Positions 33,095 to 43,724 of a stretch of DNA of 64,000 nt are shown here, one piece after another (the stretch's first letter is position 1; the number at the start of each line of letters is the position of its first letter). The notes beneath the pieces are model-generated. The model did not search any database. It saw only the letters and a program-made list of their open reading frames with translations, and had not been told where the DNA came from. The DNA lies in contig JADWQD010000001.1 in the NCBI GenBank assembly GCA_016110215.1, forward strand, positions 744,001 through 808,000, written 5' to 3'. The DNA comes from Capronia americana (lineage: Eukaryota > Ascomycota > Eurotiomycetes > Chaetothyriales > Herpotrichiellaceae). A program made the position numbers and the translations under genes.

Positions 33095-35111
33095 ATGACA
33101 GGCCCATCACGAGCTTCAATTAACACTGGACCATGGATTGACTGGAATAACTCCCCAGTCACTGGGGCAACGATCACACTGACCGACCGTAGCTCAGCCT
33201 TCTTACTCGCTTTTCTGGCCCTCTACGTTGGAATCGCGGGTGGGTATTTCTGGTCCATCACAAGCTTCTTCCTCCATCAATTACGAGCCACAAAGCGCCC
33301 ACGATGCGACGATGCGATGTTTCATCAGCAACAGGTCATACTCAAGAATACCTCGTCACCAACTGACGTGGCCATTGACCTGATCAAGTCCTCTTTCGCC
33401 TGGCGGACAACAAGTGGTCATCCCTTCTTGCGGATCCTAACGCTACTCTTGTGGGCTGTTTTGACCTCGGTCGGGTTTTTTGTCGCTGGGATTTTCTCTT
33501 CGGAAGTCACATCAGCTGCCAGTAATGACATGCTGATCCAGAGCCCGCAGTGTGGACTTTCGACCTACGATTCGCAAATTTGAAGTCAATTTTCACGAAC
33601 GTGGACAGACTTCTGAATGAATCCTGGACGGCTGGCAAATATGTGAAGACCTGTTATGGAACTCACCAGAGTCCTTTTGGGTGCAACTCTTTTGTGACAC
33701 AGCAGATTCCTTGGAAGGCCAACCAAAACGCGACATGCCCTTTTGCTCCGGGGACCTGTATTTACGGAGACACTGCAGCCCTTCAGATGGATACCGGACC
33801 CCTGGACTCGAACTACGTCTTTGGATTGAACGCTCCAAAGTCGAAGAGCATCAAATACCGCAAAGTGACAACCTGTGCCCCGGTCTCGACAAAGTGGCTA
33901 CGCCAAGTTTGTGAATGCCAGTGCTCTATTAAATGGGTCGGAGGTCGAGATCCCTGTTTGGAGATACTACTATGGACCCTCTATGATGGGAAGCTCTTTT
34001 TCGGGAGGTTGGACCTATCAGTACTCGTTGCACGAGTATATCGATGGCGTTGGATACGCCTTACGGTATGTCATTCTGCGTTACGAGTTGTTGGCCATAT
34101 CTGACGGCTGCTTTCACTAGCTCACTGATAGATGGAGTTACCTGGGAGCCCAGCGAGCAATTTGCCCGGACGAACGGAAACATCACCTTTCTCTTTCTAG
34201 CCCAGAATTCTGTCAGCTACTTGAATAAGGTCGACGATCCGTGGTTTGTGGCTCACGACGCTCATTTGAACGACATCCAAGGAATTGCTGGTTACACTTA
34301 TACTGAAGATTACCCCATTACTGTCCTCGGATGTGTAGATCAACATCAGTTCTGTAATCCCAACATCCCTGGCTATGATGGCGAAAGAACTGGCTGTACC
34401 TCTCTTGGGTCTGTTCCTCAAATATACGACGAACTCGGTGCCCTGGAGCTCAACGATTTTCAGGAGACCATTGCCGCCCACCTCATGTGGCCTTTACTTT
34501 TCTCAAACATGTTCTTCTCGGTCAGTGGTCGTGGAGCCTCGGCATTGAGAGCTAACAGTAAAGTATACGAACTGGTTAGCTATGGGCTTCCAGAAACACA
34601 GTGGATGACAGAAGTCTCAGAGTGGTTCGCACTTATTTTGGCTCGGATCCAGGGCTCTTTTGTCGATTATGCCACGGGACCAGGACCTCTTGGACCCGGT
34701 GAAACTCTGATCCCTATCGATACCAAAAGTGAGAAAGCTGTGTGCCGGTCACAAAAGGTCCCCGCTAGGGCCGGGTTCCAAAATTTCAGCGTGCTAGGAA
34801 TCGCGATCATAATCGGCCTAGGGACGTTGATTATCGTGCTTGGTTTTTTTGTTGACACCATTTGTGGTGCGCTTCAGACCAGATTCAAGAAGGGCGAGTA
34901 TGGGCGGCTGTCTTGGGCACTGGATGACAAACTTCAGCTGCAACGAATGGCATACGAAGGTGCAGGCTGGGGTCCTTGGAAAGATTGCGACGCCTCAATA
35001 CCTGTCACAAAAGGTTTGCTCGATGTGGGACCTTATGAGAACAAAAGTCCCGGTCATCCATCCATCTCTCAAGCTGGAACCAAGAAAGGGGTGCTCGGAA
35101 GTCAACCATAA
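33095..35111 (+). pseudogene. large membrane protein with Cys-rich ectodomain, two apparent frameshifts
   Basis: Start ATG 33095; one good intron at 34066-34120 (GTATGT donor, CACTAG acceptor). Coding continues in different frames at two places without splice signals. Near 33579-33585 one base appears lost in a CAAATTT run after LSTYDSQ. Near 33888-33893 one base appears gained in an ACAAAGT run after CAPVST. Repaired in concept it is a protein of about 650 residues. Membrane segments lie near the N-terminus (AFLLAFLALYVG and LLLWAVLTSVGFF) and near the C-terminus (GIAIIIGLGTLIIVLGFF), with a roughly 350-residue Cys-rich, N-glycosylation-site-rich ectodomain between. The pattern INTGPWIDWNNSPVTGATITL followed by a lumenal domain and the ending LSWALDDKLQLQRMAYEGAGWG marks a lineage-specific fungal family of unknown function. 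The breaks could also be sequence errors. Confidence 0.6.
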
Positions 35112-35958
35112 GCTTGTCGACGCTGAGTTCAGCAAAATGCCCCGAACACTGGAAATATTTCCACAATGTGAAATGAACAGAACTTCACGACATTCAGCTG
35201 GCTATTGCGTAGCAAACGGCGACAAATGGCTCGGTGCCCTGCATTGAAGACTGGTGCTGCCGTAATATCAAAATGGTGGCCGAGAAACGCACCAGGAACC
35301 GCAGGACGGACATCAAACGCTAGAATCCGACATCGTCACGCCGCAGGGGACCATGACTGACTGCTGACTGTAAATGCGAGTGCGTTAACCAAAGTTCCTC
35401 GCTGTCTTCGCACTCAGTAACCAGTGGATGAGCGTTTGTGCAGGAGCGGCGGGGGCGGAGCGGCCTCTTTAGCGAGTGAGTCAAAGGGAAGGAAGCCGCT
35501 GCCCAGCCGCCAACTGCGGCGTTTGAGGCGTCAACTACTGCAAGCCGCGTCCTGCTTTTCTCTTTGTAAACTCGTGATCCTTTCAGGAAAAATGTGCGGT
35601 TCTTGCTGGTGTGTGAATGATTCGAGAACAGCGGACTTTAGCCCAGCGACGAGTTCGCACGAATGGCCAACGGTAGCCGCCCCCAACTTTCGCCTCATCT
35701 GCGCTGGCACTGCGCCACCCTTGCCTTGTTGTCCGCCTAGCAGGAGTGGACGCGTTCAGCGCCTTGTCGGTGTGGTCGTGGTCAAAGCCTGAGGCGCCTG
35801 AGGCTCAACGATGGCCTCCACGATTCCACACCTTCTTTTTGTTATGGCATTTACCACGTTAAATGCCGGAAAGCATCAGCTGTCTCGCTGACTGTCGATA
35901 TTTCTGGATACCTCTTTTCTGATCAGATTGAGATTGGAATAGAGACTATCTCAAGACG
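35112..35958. promoter_or_regulatory. intergenic, HET gene upstream region
   Basis: 847 bp with no recognised gene. A plus-strand frame at 35424-35792 is rich in Ser, Arg and Cys and has no family match. Confidence 0.4.
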
Positions 35959-38076
35959 ATGTGGCTCATCAACACGGACACCCTGAAACTAGAAAGTTTT
36001 CAAGAATGTCCAGCCGACACATACGCTATCCTCTCCCACACTTGGGGTTCCGAGGCAGAAGAGCTCAGCTTCGACGAGTTTAGAGTGGGCGAAGGGCGTG
36101 AGAAATTCGGCTTTCAAAAGATCCAGAAGTGCTGTAAACAAGCTCAACAGGACGGCTTGCCTTATGCTTGGGCCGATACTTGTTGCATCGACAAGCGAAG
36201 CAGTTCAGAATTATCGGAAGCAATCAACTCCATGTTCAATTGGTATGCTCGCGCAAAAATATGCTATGTCTACTTGGCCGATGTGTGCCATACCGATCCG
36301 CTCAATGTCCGAGACAACCCCCAACCGTTCTCGCGAAGCCGGTGGTTTACACGAGGATGGACCCTTCAAGAACTTATTGCGCCCCGAATCGTCTCTTTCT
36401 ACGCCCAAGACTGGACTTGGATCGGGGATAAATCAAGTCTCGCTGAGATCCTCGAGGACATTACTGGGATCAGCGGCGCTGTCCTGATGTCACAACAAAG
36501 CTTCCTCGACTGTTCGGTCGCCCAAAGGATGTCGTGGGCTTCACAACGACAAACCACCAGAGTTGAGGATCTCGCATATTGTCTCATTGGACTTTTCAAT
36601 ACCAACATTCCTCTTCTGTACGGCGAGGGCTCTAAGGCCTTCTTGCGACTGCAGCAAGCAATTATTAGGCAGACAGATGACGAGACAATATTCGCCTGGA
36701 CCGGCGTTGGCGAGGGTGGCAGTGGACTGCTGGCGCCCAGCCCCGCTAATTTTGTCGACTCTGCAAGCATCGGGCAAGATATGCGGCGTCGCGACCGGCC
36801 CCCATACGAAGAGACAAATCGTGGCCTGTCGATTGAGTGTCAGCTGCTTCCATGTGAGATGAACACCTATGTGGTCCCTTTGAACTGCAATCGAAGGCGA
36901 GATGGCTCAAGTTCTCGACGGATTGTGATATTCCTCTGCCGGACTTCTGACGACCAACAGTACCGCCGTATTTCATTCCGCGGTAAGTGCATAGACGAAT
37001 CCACCAACTGGGACATTTCCAAGGGGACTGTCAGGAAAGTTTTCGTACCTGAAGATGGTCGTACATTGGAATTGGCACCACACGGCGGTCTCCCACTCAT
37101 ACACATCGAGTCGAACTTGGAAATTTGGCATTCTTCTAAAACAGAACCTGAACCCCAGGATCCTGCACGAGGCATCTCAACGAGGAGAGCAGCCGAGGAC
37201 CTTGAAAGTTGTGTGGCCAGAAGTCAAGACACAAGAGATTTCAACTCTTCCTTGTGCGGGTGCGTGTCCGACAGAGCCACCCACATCGCCTTTCAGTCTT
37301 GCTCTGGAGATCTCGAGAAAGGTGTCGTGATATCATTCAGAAGACCGACATCCAGAGAAGGAGTATTCCATTACTATCTGGAGATCGGCTTCGATATGGA
37401 CTTTACACCTGTCTGTATATTGTGGACATTACCGTTTCGACTCTTAGCCTCCGCTCGGCAAAAGCGAACATTACCGCACGCGCGAGAATCGCTTTGGTCC
37501 GACCGACGATCAATCCCCGCGGGCATTTCCTATTCTTCAAAGCGATCGTCGCGACCCGATGCAGGAGTCTTCCGCCTGCTGGAAGCATCAATATTTGGGT
37601 CTTGGAAAGTATCTAGGTTCCGGAAAGTACCTTGGGTACCGCACCATGAGAGTCCAGATGTACGGCATGTTAAAGGCGATAGAGTTAATGGACTTGAACT
37701 TTCCATTGATGATTTCCTACCAGCGATCTATGGCTGTACCAAAGTCAACCTTGGCTTTCGTCCCTCGGATGGGTTGAGTTGGGAATTGACATTCAAAGAA
37801 GAGCAGCTGCATTCAGGATCGCGTTCTGTTGGCGCGGCCTGCTTTCAGAGAAGGCTTGTCAATGTTGTGAAGATCCTCGGGTTCGGCAACCCTGTGATGG
37901 TTGCTTCCGCGGCCTTTGTGTTGTGGTGCTCGACGTACTACGTCGGTATCGTTTGGTTCCCCGATCTGTTCCACATCACGACTTCCGAGGGTATTCAACT
38001 TAGCATGGTGCTCTTCTTCTGGCCTCTTGCTCTCAATCTCTTCTTGGTGGCCTACGCAACGACTTTGGGAAAATAA
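35959..38076 (+). CDS. HET-domain protein (heterokaryon-incompatibility type)
   Basis: A single exon of 705 residues. The HET domain fills about residues 1-240. It starts MWLINTDTLKLESF and has YAILSHTWG at 22-30, then LPYAWADTCCIDK, then AINSMFNWYARAKICYVYLAD, then SRWFTRGWTLQELIAP and YCLIGLF. This is the HET-E/HET-D-like branch with the domain at the extreme N-terminus. HET domains trigger cell death after fusion of unlike hyphae. No NACHT, WD40 or ankyrin region follows. The long middle has no domain I know, and the C-terminus has two membrane segments (about 645-668 and 680-700), so it may act at a membrane. It is in an island with other allorecognition-type genes. Confidence 0.9.
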   Translation: MWLINTDTLKLESFQECPADTYAILSHTWGSEAEELSFDEFRVGEGREKFGFQKIQKCCKQAQQDGLPYAWADTCCIDKRSSSELSEAINSMFNWYARAKICYVYLADVCHTDPLNVRDNPQPFSRSRWFTRGWTLQELIAPRIVSFYAQDWTWIGDKSSLAEILEDITGISGAVLMSQQSFLDCSVAQRMSWASQRQTTRVEDLAYCLIGLFNTNIPLLYGEGSKAFLRLQQAIIRQTDDETIFAWTGVGEGGSGLLAPSPANFVDSASIGQDMRRRDRPPYEETNRGLSIECQLLPCEMNTYVVPLNCNRRRDGSSSRRIVIFLCRTSDDQQYRRISFRGKCIDESTNWDISKGTVRKVFVPEDGRTLELAPHGGLPLIHIESNLEIWHSSKTEPEPQDPARGISTRRAAEDLESCVARSQDTRDFNSSLCGCVSDRATHIAFQSCSGDLEKGVVISFRRPTSREGVFHYYLEIGFDMDFTPVCILWTLPFRLLASARQKRTLPHARESLWSDRRSIPAGISYSSKRSSRPDAGVFRLLEASIFGSWKVSRFRKVPWVPHHESPDVRHVKGDRVNGLELSIDDFLPAIYGCTKVNLGFRPSDGLSWELTFKEEQLHSGSRSVGAACFQRRLVNVVKILGFGNPVMVASAAFVLWCSTYYVGIVWFPDLFHITTSEGIQLSMVLFFWPLALNLFLVAYATTLGK

Positions 38077-39198
38077 AACTCCGTCCCTATAACCATCAAT
38101 GCCGTCTCGCAAATAGTTATCAACCACCTTCGTCTTGACACTGGGCATCAAACACAACAAGTTCAAAATGGCAGATACCGTCTCCACGAAGGATGCACTA
38201 CGGAGTGAAGCGCCGACACACGCAAGTGTCAATACAAGTAGTCCTTTCGAGGACTATGAGATTGATGCGACCCACGATAGGATAGACGAAACAAGCAAGC
38301 CCAATACTTGATTTATATACGCGGAAGCAGCTTCGAGCCGGTGTGACTTAACTTGGAGGACATGGTCTCATATTCCAGAGGGCCGGGAGAACCGTTACAT
38401 CGACGATATCTATGCAGATTTAGTCCTAGGGGCTTGGAGAGGAGGAGCTGTAGGCCCTCCAGTTCGGCTCTTTGGCTCTTTATCTACACCACGATAATAT
38501 TATACTGAGTTCAGGTCTGTTGTAGCTGTGGGATCGCCTCTCTTCCGCCTGTCGACAAGCCTCCTGGAGAGGCGGTGTCGTCGCTGGGCCAGTTCCATTT
38601 TGCTGTAAGCTCCCGAGCGTCGGCGCGGCGCAGCGTGGCTCTTTGACTCTTTACCTCTTTCTCCAGCAGCACTTACAGATGATTACAGTGCCTCTCCTGC
38701 GCATCTCGCCGCTTGGCGCAGGTTCAAATGTAACGGGGAAACACAAACAAAGGCGCAAGCATGAATGCGCAACTCTCTATTAGTTTGAGTCGTCGAGATG
38801 AATTAGCCATGTGAGACGAGTATTTTTGAGTCGTCGAGATGCTTAGCCGTGCGGACGAGTCTCTGCTCGATTTGACCAAGGGCTGGAAGAACGTGCTTGC
38901 GTGAAATACGTCGCATCTCTGAGACTTGTTACCAGTCGTGACATCGGCTCTATTAGCAGTACTATCGTGCTAGAACGATAGGAAGCCAGGGCGTGCGTAC
39001 GCTAGCTTTCGTTCTGGGTCCCTTTTATGGGTATTTGGAAACGCAATACCGGAAGCTATTGTCTGCGGTCCTCTGGCTTGAACACAGACGTGCCATTCCA
39101 TTCCCCGCCAGTGCAGTGCGGCTGAAGTGACCAGGAAGGTACATTCAGCGTAGCATTTCACAAGTGAGTCTCCCACAAGGTACATACTGCCGTGATTC
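38077..39198. other. 1.1-kb gene-poor stretch with duplications
   Basis: No gene accepted. A 47-codon frame at 38168-38311 starts in a good context (CAAAATGGC) and reads MADTVSTKDALRSE; it may be a leftover first exon. Short similar pieces (GGCTCTTTGGCTCTTTATCT near 38470, GGCTCTTTGACTCTTTACCT near 38635) and a 7-bp inverted repeat GCCTCTC/GAGAGGC (38536-38573) suggest rearranged, decaying DNA. The 41-bp duplication is listed separately. Confidence 0.4.
38785..38866. repeat. imperfect 41-bp tandem duplication
   Basis: Two copies, each beginning TTGAGTCGTCGAGATG, start at 38785 and 38826. Both continue with TTAGCCRTG and end in GACGAGT. Each copy can fold a weak stem between GAGTCGTC and GACGAGTC. 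Confidence 0.75.
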
Positions 39199-39783
39199 CT
39201 AGTCCATCTCAAGATTCTCCCGGATGTCGTCGGCGACAGTGTATGGCCGTTCATTTGGAACGAGTCCAGCCTCGACGAGTTGGGCGGTAGTCACGTCCCC
39301 ATCAGCGTCGAGTCTGGCCTTCAACGCCCTCGCGGTCTCCGTGACATCCTCAATCGTCTCGATCCATTCGTCAATCCACACGGGCACGACCGACGGCGGA
39401 ATGCCGACTTGCAGACTCCGGTACGGCAGTCTCTCGATCCTCGGCGAGCGCTCGGGATCCCACTGCACAATCACAGCCTCGCCGGCTCTGTGCGGCTTGT
39501 GGGCCAGACACGCTCGACGCAGGAGCTTTTCGAAATTGACATGCTTCATGCGCAGCGCGAGGATGCGGTCCTGACGATCATCCTTGTACGAGTATCCGCT
39601 GCGGTACATCATCCAGCAGAACGAGGGTTTGATCCATGTCATGCGTCCTGTGGTGCGGTAGGCCGGGGATGCGGACAGGTTCTGCTCGCGCACGGCGGCT
39701 TCGGCGATCTCTTTGCTGTATGCTTGGTAGACTGTGATGCACTCATCGTCGTAGTGCGCGCGAATGGCTCGTTGTGAGGCCAT
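39199..39783 (-). CDS. DUF4291-domain protein
   Basis: A single exon of 194 residues, the whole length being the domain. It opens IRAHYDDECITVYQAYSKEIAE, followed by RMTWIKPSFCWMMYRSGY at about 48-65, KDDRQDRILALRMKH and IVQWDPERSPR. This is the DUF4291 signature, found in many bacteria and scattered fungi. No biochemical role is established. The patchy spread in fungi hints at past transfer from bacteria, which is inference. It is intronless. It shares direction with the HD-domain gene 0.9 kb away, but there is no evidence of joint control. Confidence 0.9.
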   Translation of the reverse strand: MASQRAIRAHYDDECITVYQAYSKEIAEAAVREQNLSASPAYRTTGRMTWIKPSFCWMMYRSGYSYKDDRQDRILALRMKHVNFEKLLRRACLAHKPHRAGEAVIVQWDPERSPRIERLPYRSLQVGIPPSVVPVWIDEWIETIEDVTETARALKARLDADGDVTTAQLVEAGLVPNERPYTVADDIRENLEMD

Positions 39784-40682
39784 GTTTGGGATTCATGCTT
39801 GTCGGTTGGGTAGTATCCTATAGTGCTGGAACGATAGTTAACTCATAGTAAGAAATATGAGCGTTGCATGACCAGAGACGGTGACTCACGGTAAGGAGTT
39901 AATTGTGGTTGGAAAATTACCTACATGTGTACAGTGACTCACCGTAAAGAGTCATATCTCGTACATATTTAGGAATACGGAATGGAAAGCTGAATTCGCC
40001 AAGATTGAATGAAGTTCAATGATCGAGAATGACGAATGCTTTTCCTCAGAAGCCGAAAGTGACGAACCACCCCGGTTCCTCTGATGTGTACACAGTACAT
40101 AAAAATGCGTTCCTAGCAAAGGCCGACCTAGAAGCATGTGAAGATGTAACCGGGGCTTTGTAGGACATCCCGGGTGACCCGGCTAGAGGATTTGGACGCA
40201 CGGGACGGGACGCAACGATAAAGATACCGTTAGTGCTACACAAAGGCGAGTATACTTTGCGGGACAAGGTGCTGCGCTCGGAGGAAGATTCCTCTCCAGC
40301 GGCAAAGTAGACGAGACTCTCGCCACTCGTCAGAGTCGCTATCCTAGCTACTCTATCTTCATTTTATGTACATGTGCCTCCCTCCACGGCTGGACGGAAA
40401 AGGCAGACTACTGAACAGGGGACTTCGAAACAAAATCATCTCAGCCTCACGTCGGGGCCAAGCCACGATGGAAACACCATTCATACTGTATTCCTATTCT
40501 TGGGGCCAACGTGGACTGAAGACCGGCTACAGTAGGAAGATCAGGCATGTCGACGCAGCTCATCTCCGCTCCCTGATCAAAGTTCCCCGGTTGGCCCCCT
40601 CTAGACATGCAGAAGTAAATACTGGATCTCGACAGGACACTAACTCTAATGCGGCCCTTCGTGACAATGTGCATGTACCGCA
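39784..40682. other. intergenic
   Basis: 899 bp. Two near-identical segments, GACGGTGACTCACGGTAAGGAGT (39880s) and CAGTGACTCACCGTAAAGAGT (39930s), lie about 50 bp apart. No gene recognised. Confidence 0.4.
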
Positions 40683-41572
40683 TCATAAGTCGTCGAGGTT
40701 ACACGTCTCGAGGAGATCCTGGGTCAGTTTCCCCTTGCGACTATAGCCCTCGACATACCTGTCCCCCCACTCGCCCACCGTGTTGTCGTACGTCGTCTGG
40801 GGCTTGAGTTCGCACAAGTGACACATATTGGCCTTTAAGCCCTTCATGAGGTTTAACCGGGGGTATTCCTGTTAATACAGCGTGGTCAGCCAGGTGATGT
40901 GATGTGATGTGATGTGGTTCTGCTTCGCTTCGTCTCGCTCTTGCTTCTGTCGGCATACTCCCACACCATGCTTTCCCGCGAAAACAAGATCGAGATCATC
41001 TCGAGCAGTACTCCATATATCGACGGTATATGGTATGTGTCACATGTACTCACCGCAACCACAGCATTATATTCCTCCCAGGTCAACAACCCGCCCGGCA
41101 CCCTGTCCGGGCCCTGAAAATCGGCCCAAATCCCGTAGCTGCACGCCTGGACCTCGGGCTCCTTCTCAAACACGATGCTCCCGATCGTGTGCAGCGCAAT
41201 GGCATCCCACACCAGCTGCAGGCGATGTTTGTCCCACTCTTCCGCGGGGGCTTCGCGCTGGAGGAACCTGCGCGCGGCGTTGGCACCGTCGACTTCGAAT
41301 CTCTTCTCCGTGGTGATGATGTCCGAGTTCGGAGGGTGGCCGAGCGGGAAGCCCAGGTCGTGCATGATCGCGGCGAGGGCGTGGGCTTCACAGTCGCGGT
41401 CTGGGAGGACCTTGTCGGCGATGACGAAGCCGAGGAGGAAGGAGCGCACGATGTGGTTGTACGTGTCCGGCGTGGAGTATTGGCGGGTGTACTCGAGGGC
41501 TTTTGTGATGAGGGGGGTGTCAGGGACGGTGACGCCGGCGAGGACCCGCGTGGGGAGGGTAGTGGGTGCCAT
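40683..41572 (-). CDS. HD-domain protein, cyanamide-hydratase-like
   Basis: Two exons (41572-41054 and 40868-40683) give 234 residues. The intron is unusually long for this window (185 nt) but has a GTGAGT donor and TTAACAG acceptor. The HD metal site is visible: the His in DTYNHIVRS, then AAIMHDLG, and further EKRFEVDGANAARRFL and WDAIALHT. Exon 2 adds the family C-terminal half with CHLCELKPQTTYDNTVGEWG. Family members hydrate cyanamide to urea or act on related small nitrogen compounds; most fungal members are untested. The ATG at 41572 was chosen over upstream non-ATG codons. It is divergent from the LaeA-like methyltransferase gene. Confidence 0.85.
40894..40917. repeat. pentanucleotide microsatellite (GATGT)n in an intron
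   Basis: About four and a half perfect copies of TGATG/GATGT in a row, inside the HD-gene intron. Confidence 0.85.
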
Positions 41573-42317
41573 GACAGATTGACAAAGGCGCGAGGACGAG
41601 GACGTGGACAATATGGTGGTGCTGCTGGTACTGTTCTTGAGATCAGATAGGACAGATGTCTGTCTTCACGACCAGAGAGAGTAAGAGGGCAGTCAGTGCG
41701 AATTAGAACAGGTGTTTGCGAGACACGACACTCCACTGCTATCAACTACTCAAGACTGTACCTTGTGGTATCTGGTTACTGTGTTTGGCCGTCTGCAGGC
41801 GTGCATGAATGCCCCTCCTCCTTCCGTGGTCCCCCCTCGCGGAGGGGTTGTCGTGGTAAGAGATTCTGCGGACGAGAGAATCCCTGGACGTGTCCGCCTG
41901 TGACAGGCACAGAGGTGCCGGTACCGATCGTTAGACCGTCTTGATCTGGTGTGGCTTTCGGATCGGCTCGCTTGATGATGCGGGCCATGGAAACAAATCT
42001 TCAGCTAATCAAGGAGCCATATCGTCGGTAGCGTCCGTGGTGTTTGGAAACATGAGAGAAGAAATCAGCCTCATTGGCAGGGACGCGGAACGCTGCGACG
42101 CCGGTGAGAGCGCTAATCAGCGAGCCCCGCCCGTAGCTGGGAGGCTGTGGGGGTAGGGCCGCGCATCGTCGAAGTCTTCTGACCAGGGATCTGGACCGAC
42201 GAGAAAGAAAGTTGCCAGCGGTCAAAACTCGATAAGAGAATTACCGACTTATATCATCACAGTTGTTGGTTTTTCCATTCCAAGGCGTCTGCCGGCGAGC
42301 TTCCGATTACGATTCCG
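41573..42317. promoter_or_regulatory. divergent promoter between HD-domain and methyltransferase genes
   Basis: 745 bp between two opposed start codons. Frames on both strands here are antisense spill-over or chance. No clear factor site. Confidence 0.45.
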
Positions 42318-43403
42318 ATGCCTTCACCTGAGCGGGCTCAAGCCGAGGCAAGTTCCGCCACTGTCGATGAGTCTCAAGCCGGAATTGTCGTTGTGGACGA
42401 CGACGTCGACTCGGCTTTCGAGGACGGCGACAACATTTCCGACACCACCTCCATATCATCCTCGATATACAGGGGGCGTATCATAAACGGCCGGAAGTAC
42501 TCATCGCTGAGAGACGACTACTGGGGCCCCTCGGACGAACAGCAGTATGAAGCCCTGAACGCCGGCCATCTGCTCTACCTTGTCTTGGACGCCAATCAGC
42601 CAAATCCCCTGTTTCGGGCCCCAGTGACTGAGCCGCACAATGTCCTCGATATTGGGACCGGGCCTGGCACGTGGGCCATCGACGTGGCCGACCAATTTCC
42701 TGCCGCCATGGTCTACGGCGTGGACCTTTCTCCTCCACCATCGTCGTGGGTACCTCCGAATTGCTTTCTCCAGGTCGACGATGTCCTGGAGGAGTGGACG
42801 TGGCGGGAGAGATTCGATCTGATTCATATGCGTCTGATGCTGGGAGCGTTCACCGACAAGGAATGGGATGTAGTGTACCAGAAATGCTTCGACAATTTAA
42901 AACCCGGAGGATACATTGAAGAAGTCGAGCTCGACGTCCGGGTAATGTCCGACGATGGCTCTCTCGACCCAGACTCGCTGTTAGCGGGCTGGGGCCAAAA
43001 CTTTCTCGATTGCGCGCAAAGGGCAGGTCGACCTCTTGACACGCAGTTGACCATGAAGGCCAAGATCGAGGCCGCTGGCTTCGTGGACGTACAAGAACAG
43101 TTGTACAAATGTCCGATAGGAGCCTGGCCCAAGGACACGCTGCTGAAGGATGCCGGAAGGATCAATCTGGCCCACTGGAGCTCTGGCCTCGAGGGGTGGG
43201 CAATGTTCTTGTTAACGCGATGGGGCGCGCCAGAAGCGTGGACTGCGGATGAAGCCAGAGTATACGTTGCGAGGGTGAGGGAAGAGCTGAAGAGACCACG
43301 GCTGCACATATGGCATTACACGTAAGTCCCCATCGGAAGTGTCGATGATGGGAGATACTAATCCTGTCATGGCAGGCGACGCGTCTGGGGAAGGAAGCCT
43401 TGA
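42318..43403 (+). CDS. SAM-dependent methyltransferase, LaeA-like
   Basis: Two exons (42318-43321 and 43376-43403) give 343 residues. The tiny second exon supplies the last nine codons, ending GRKP as in relatives. The N-terminus is acidic and disordered; from about 62 comes the family lead YSSLRDDYWGPSDEQQYEALNAGH. SAM motif I is VLDIGTGPGTWAI (109-121). GVDLSPPPSSWVPPNCFLQVDD follows, and the post-motif region has LKPGGYIEEVE. LaeA-like proteins include a global regulator of secondary metabolism and many paralogues (LlmA-type) of unknown substrate; this is most likely one of the latter. The intron is 54 nt with a GTAAGT donor. Confidence 0.88.
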
Positions 43404-43724
43404 TCTGCAAATCTGCAAGGTCTAGGCCCGGTTGAGCCTGCGAATTTGCTGTTGACTGTGACTACTGGCGGATGAGCCCCTTACGTTCTGCTCTTGGATT
43501 TAAGCGACTATGGAAGGCCACAAAATACCCCGAGCATATATCCTTCGACCTTTCAGGTCCGCTGTAATTGAACCGAGTGGCGTTCCACCCAAAGCGCGGT
43601 CAATCGATAACTGATGGTATTGCGACTCCGCTGGAATTCTCAATGCCACCACAATTCATACACCAGTGTGGTCGACTGCAGGTCTTGGTGCAGATCAGCG
43701 GAAGAGCCGAGCCTCCTATCGTAC
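43404..43724. other. intergenic
   Basis: 321 bp; nothing recognised. Confidence 0.45.

Noticed and set aside
38168..38311. 47-codon frame with a good start context
   Set aside because: Too short, and no downstream exon in phase; noted only as a possible leftover first exon.
41083..41745. 220-codon minus-strand frame, Ser/Thr/Pro/Arg-rich
   Set aside because: Out-of-frame shadow of the HD-domain gene; its composition reflects GC-rich codons of the true frame.
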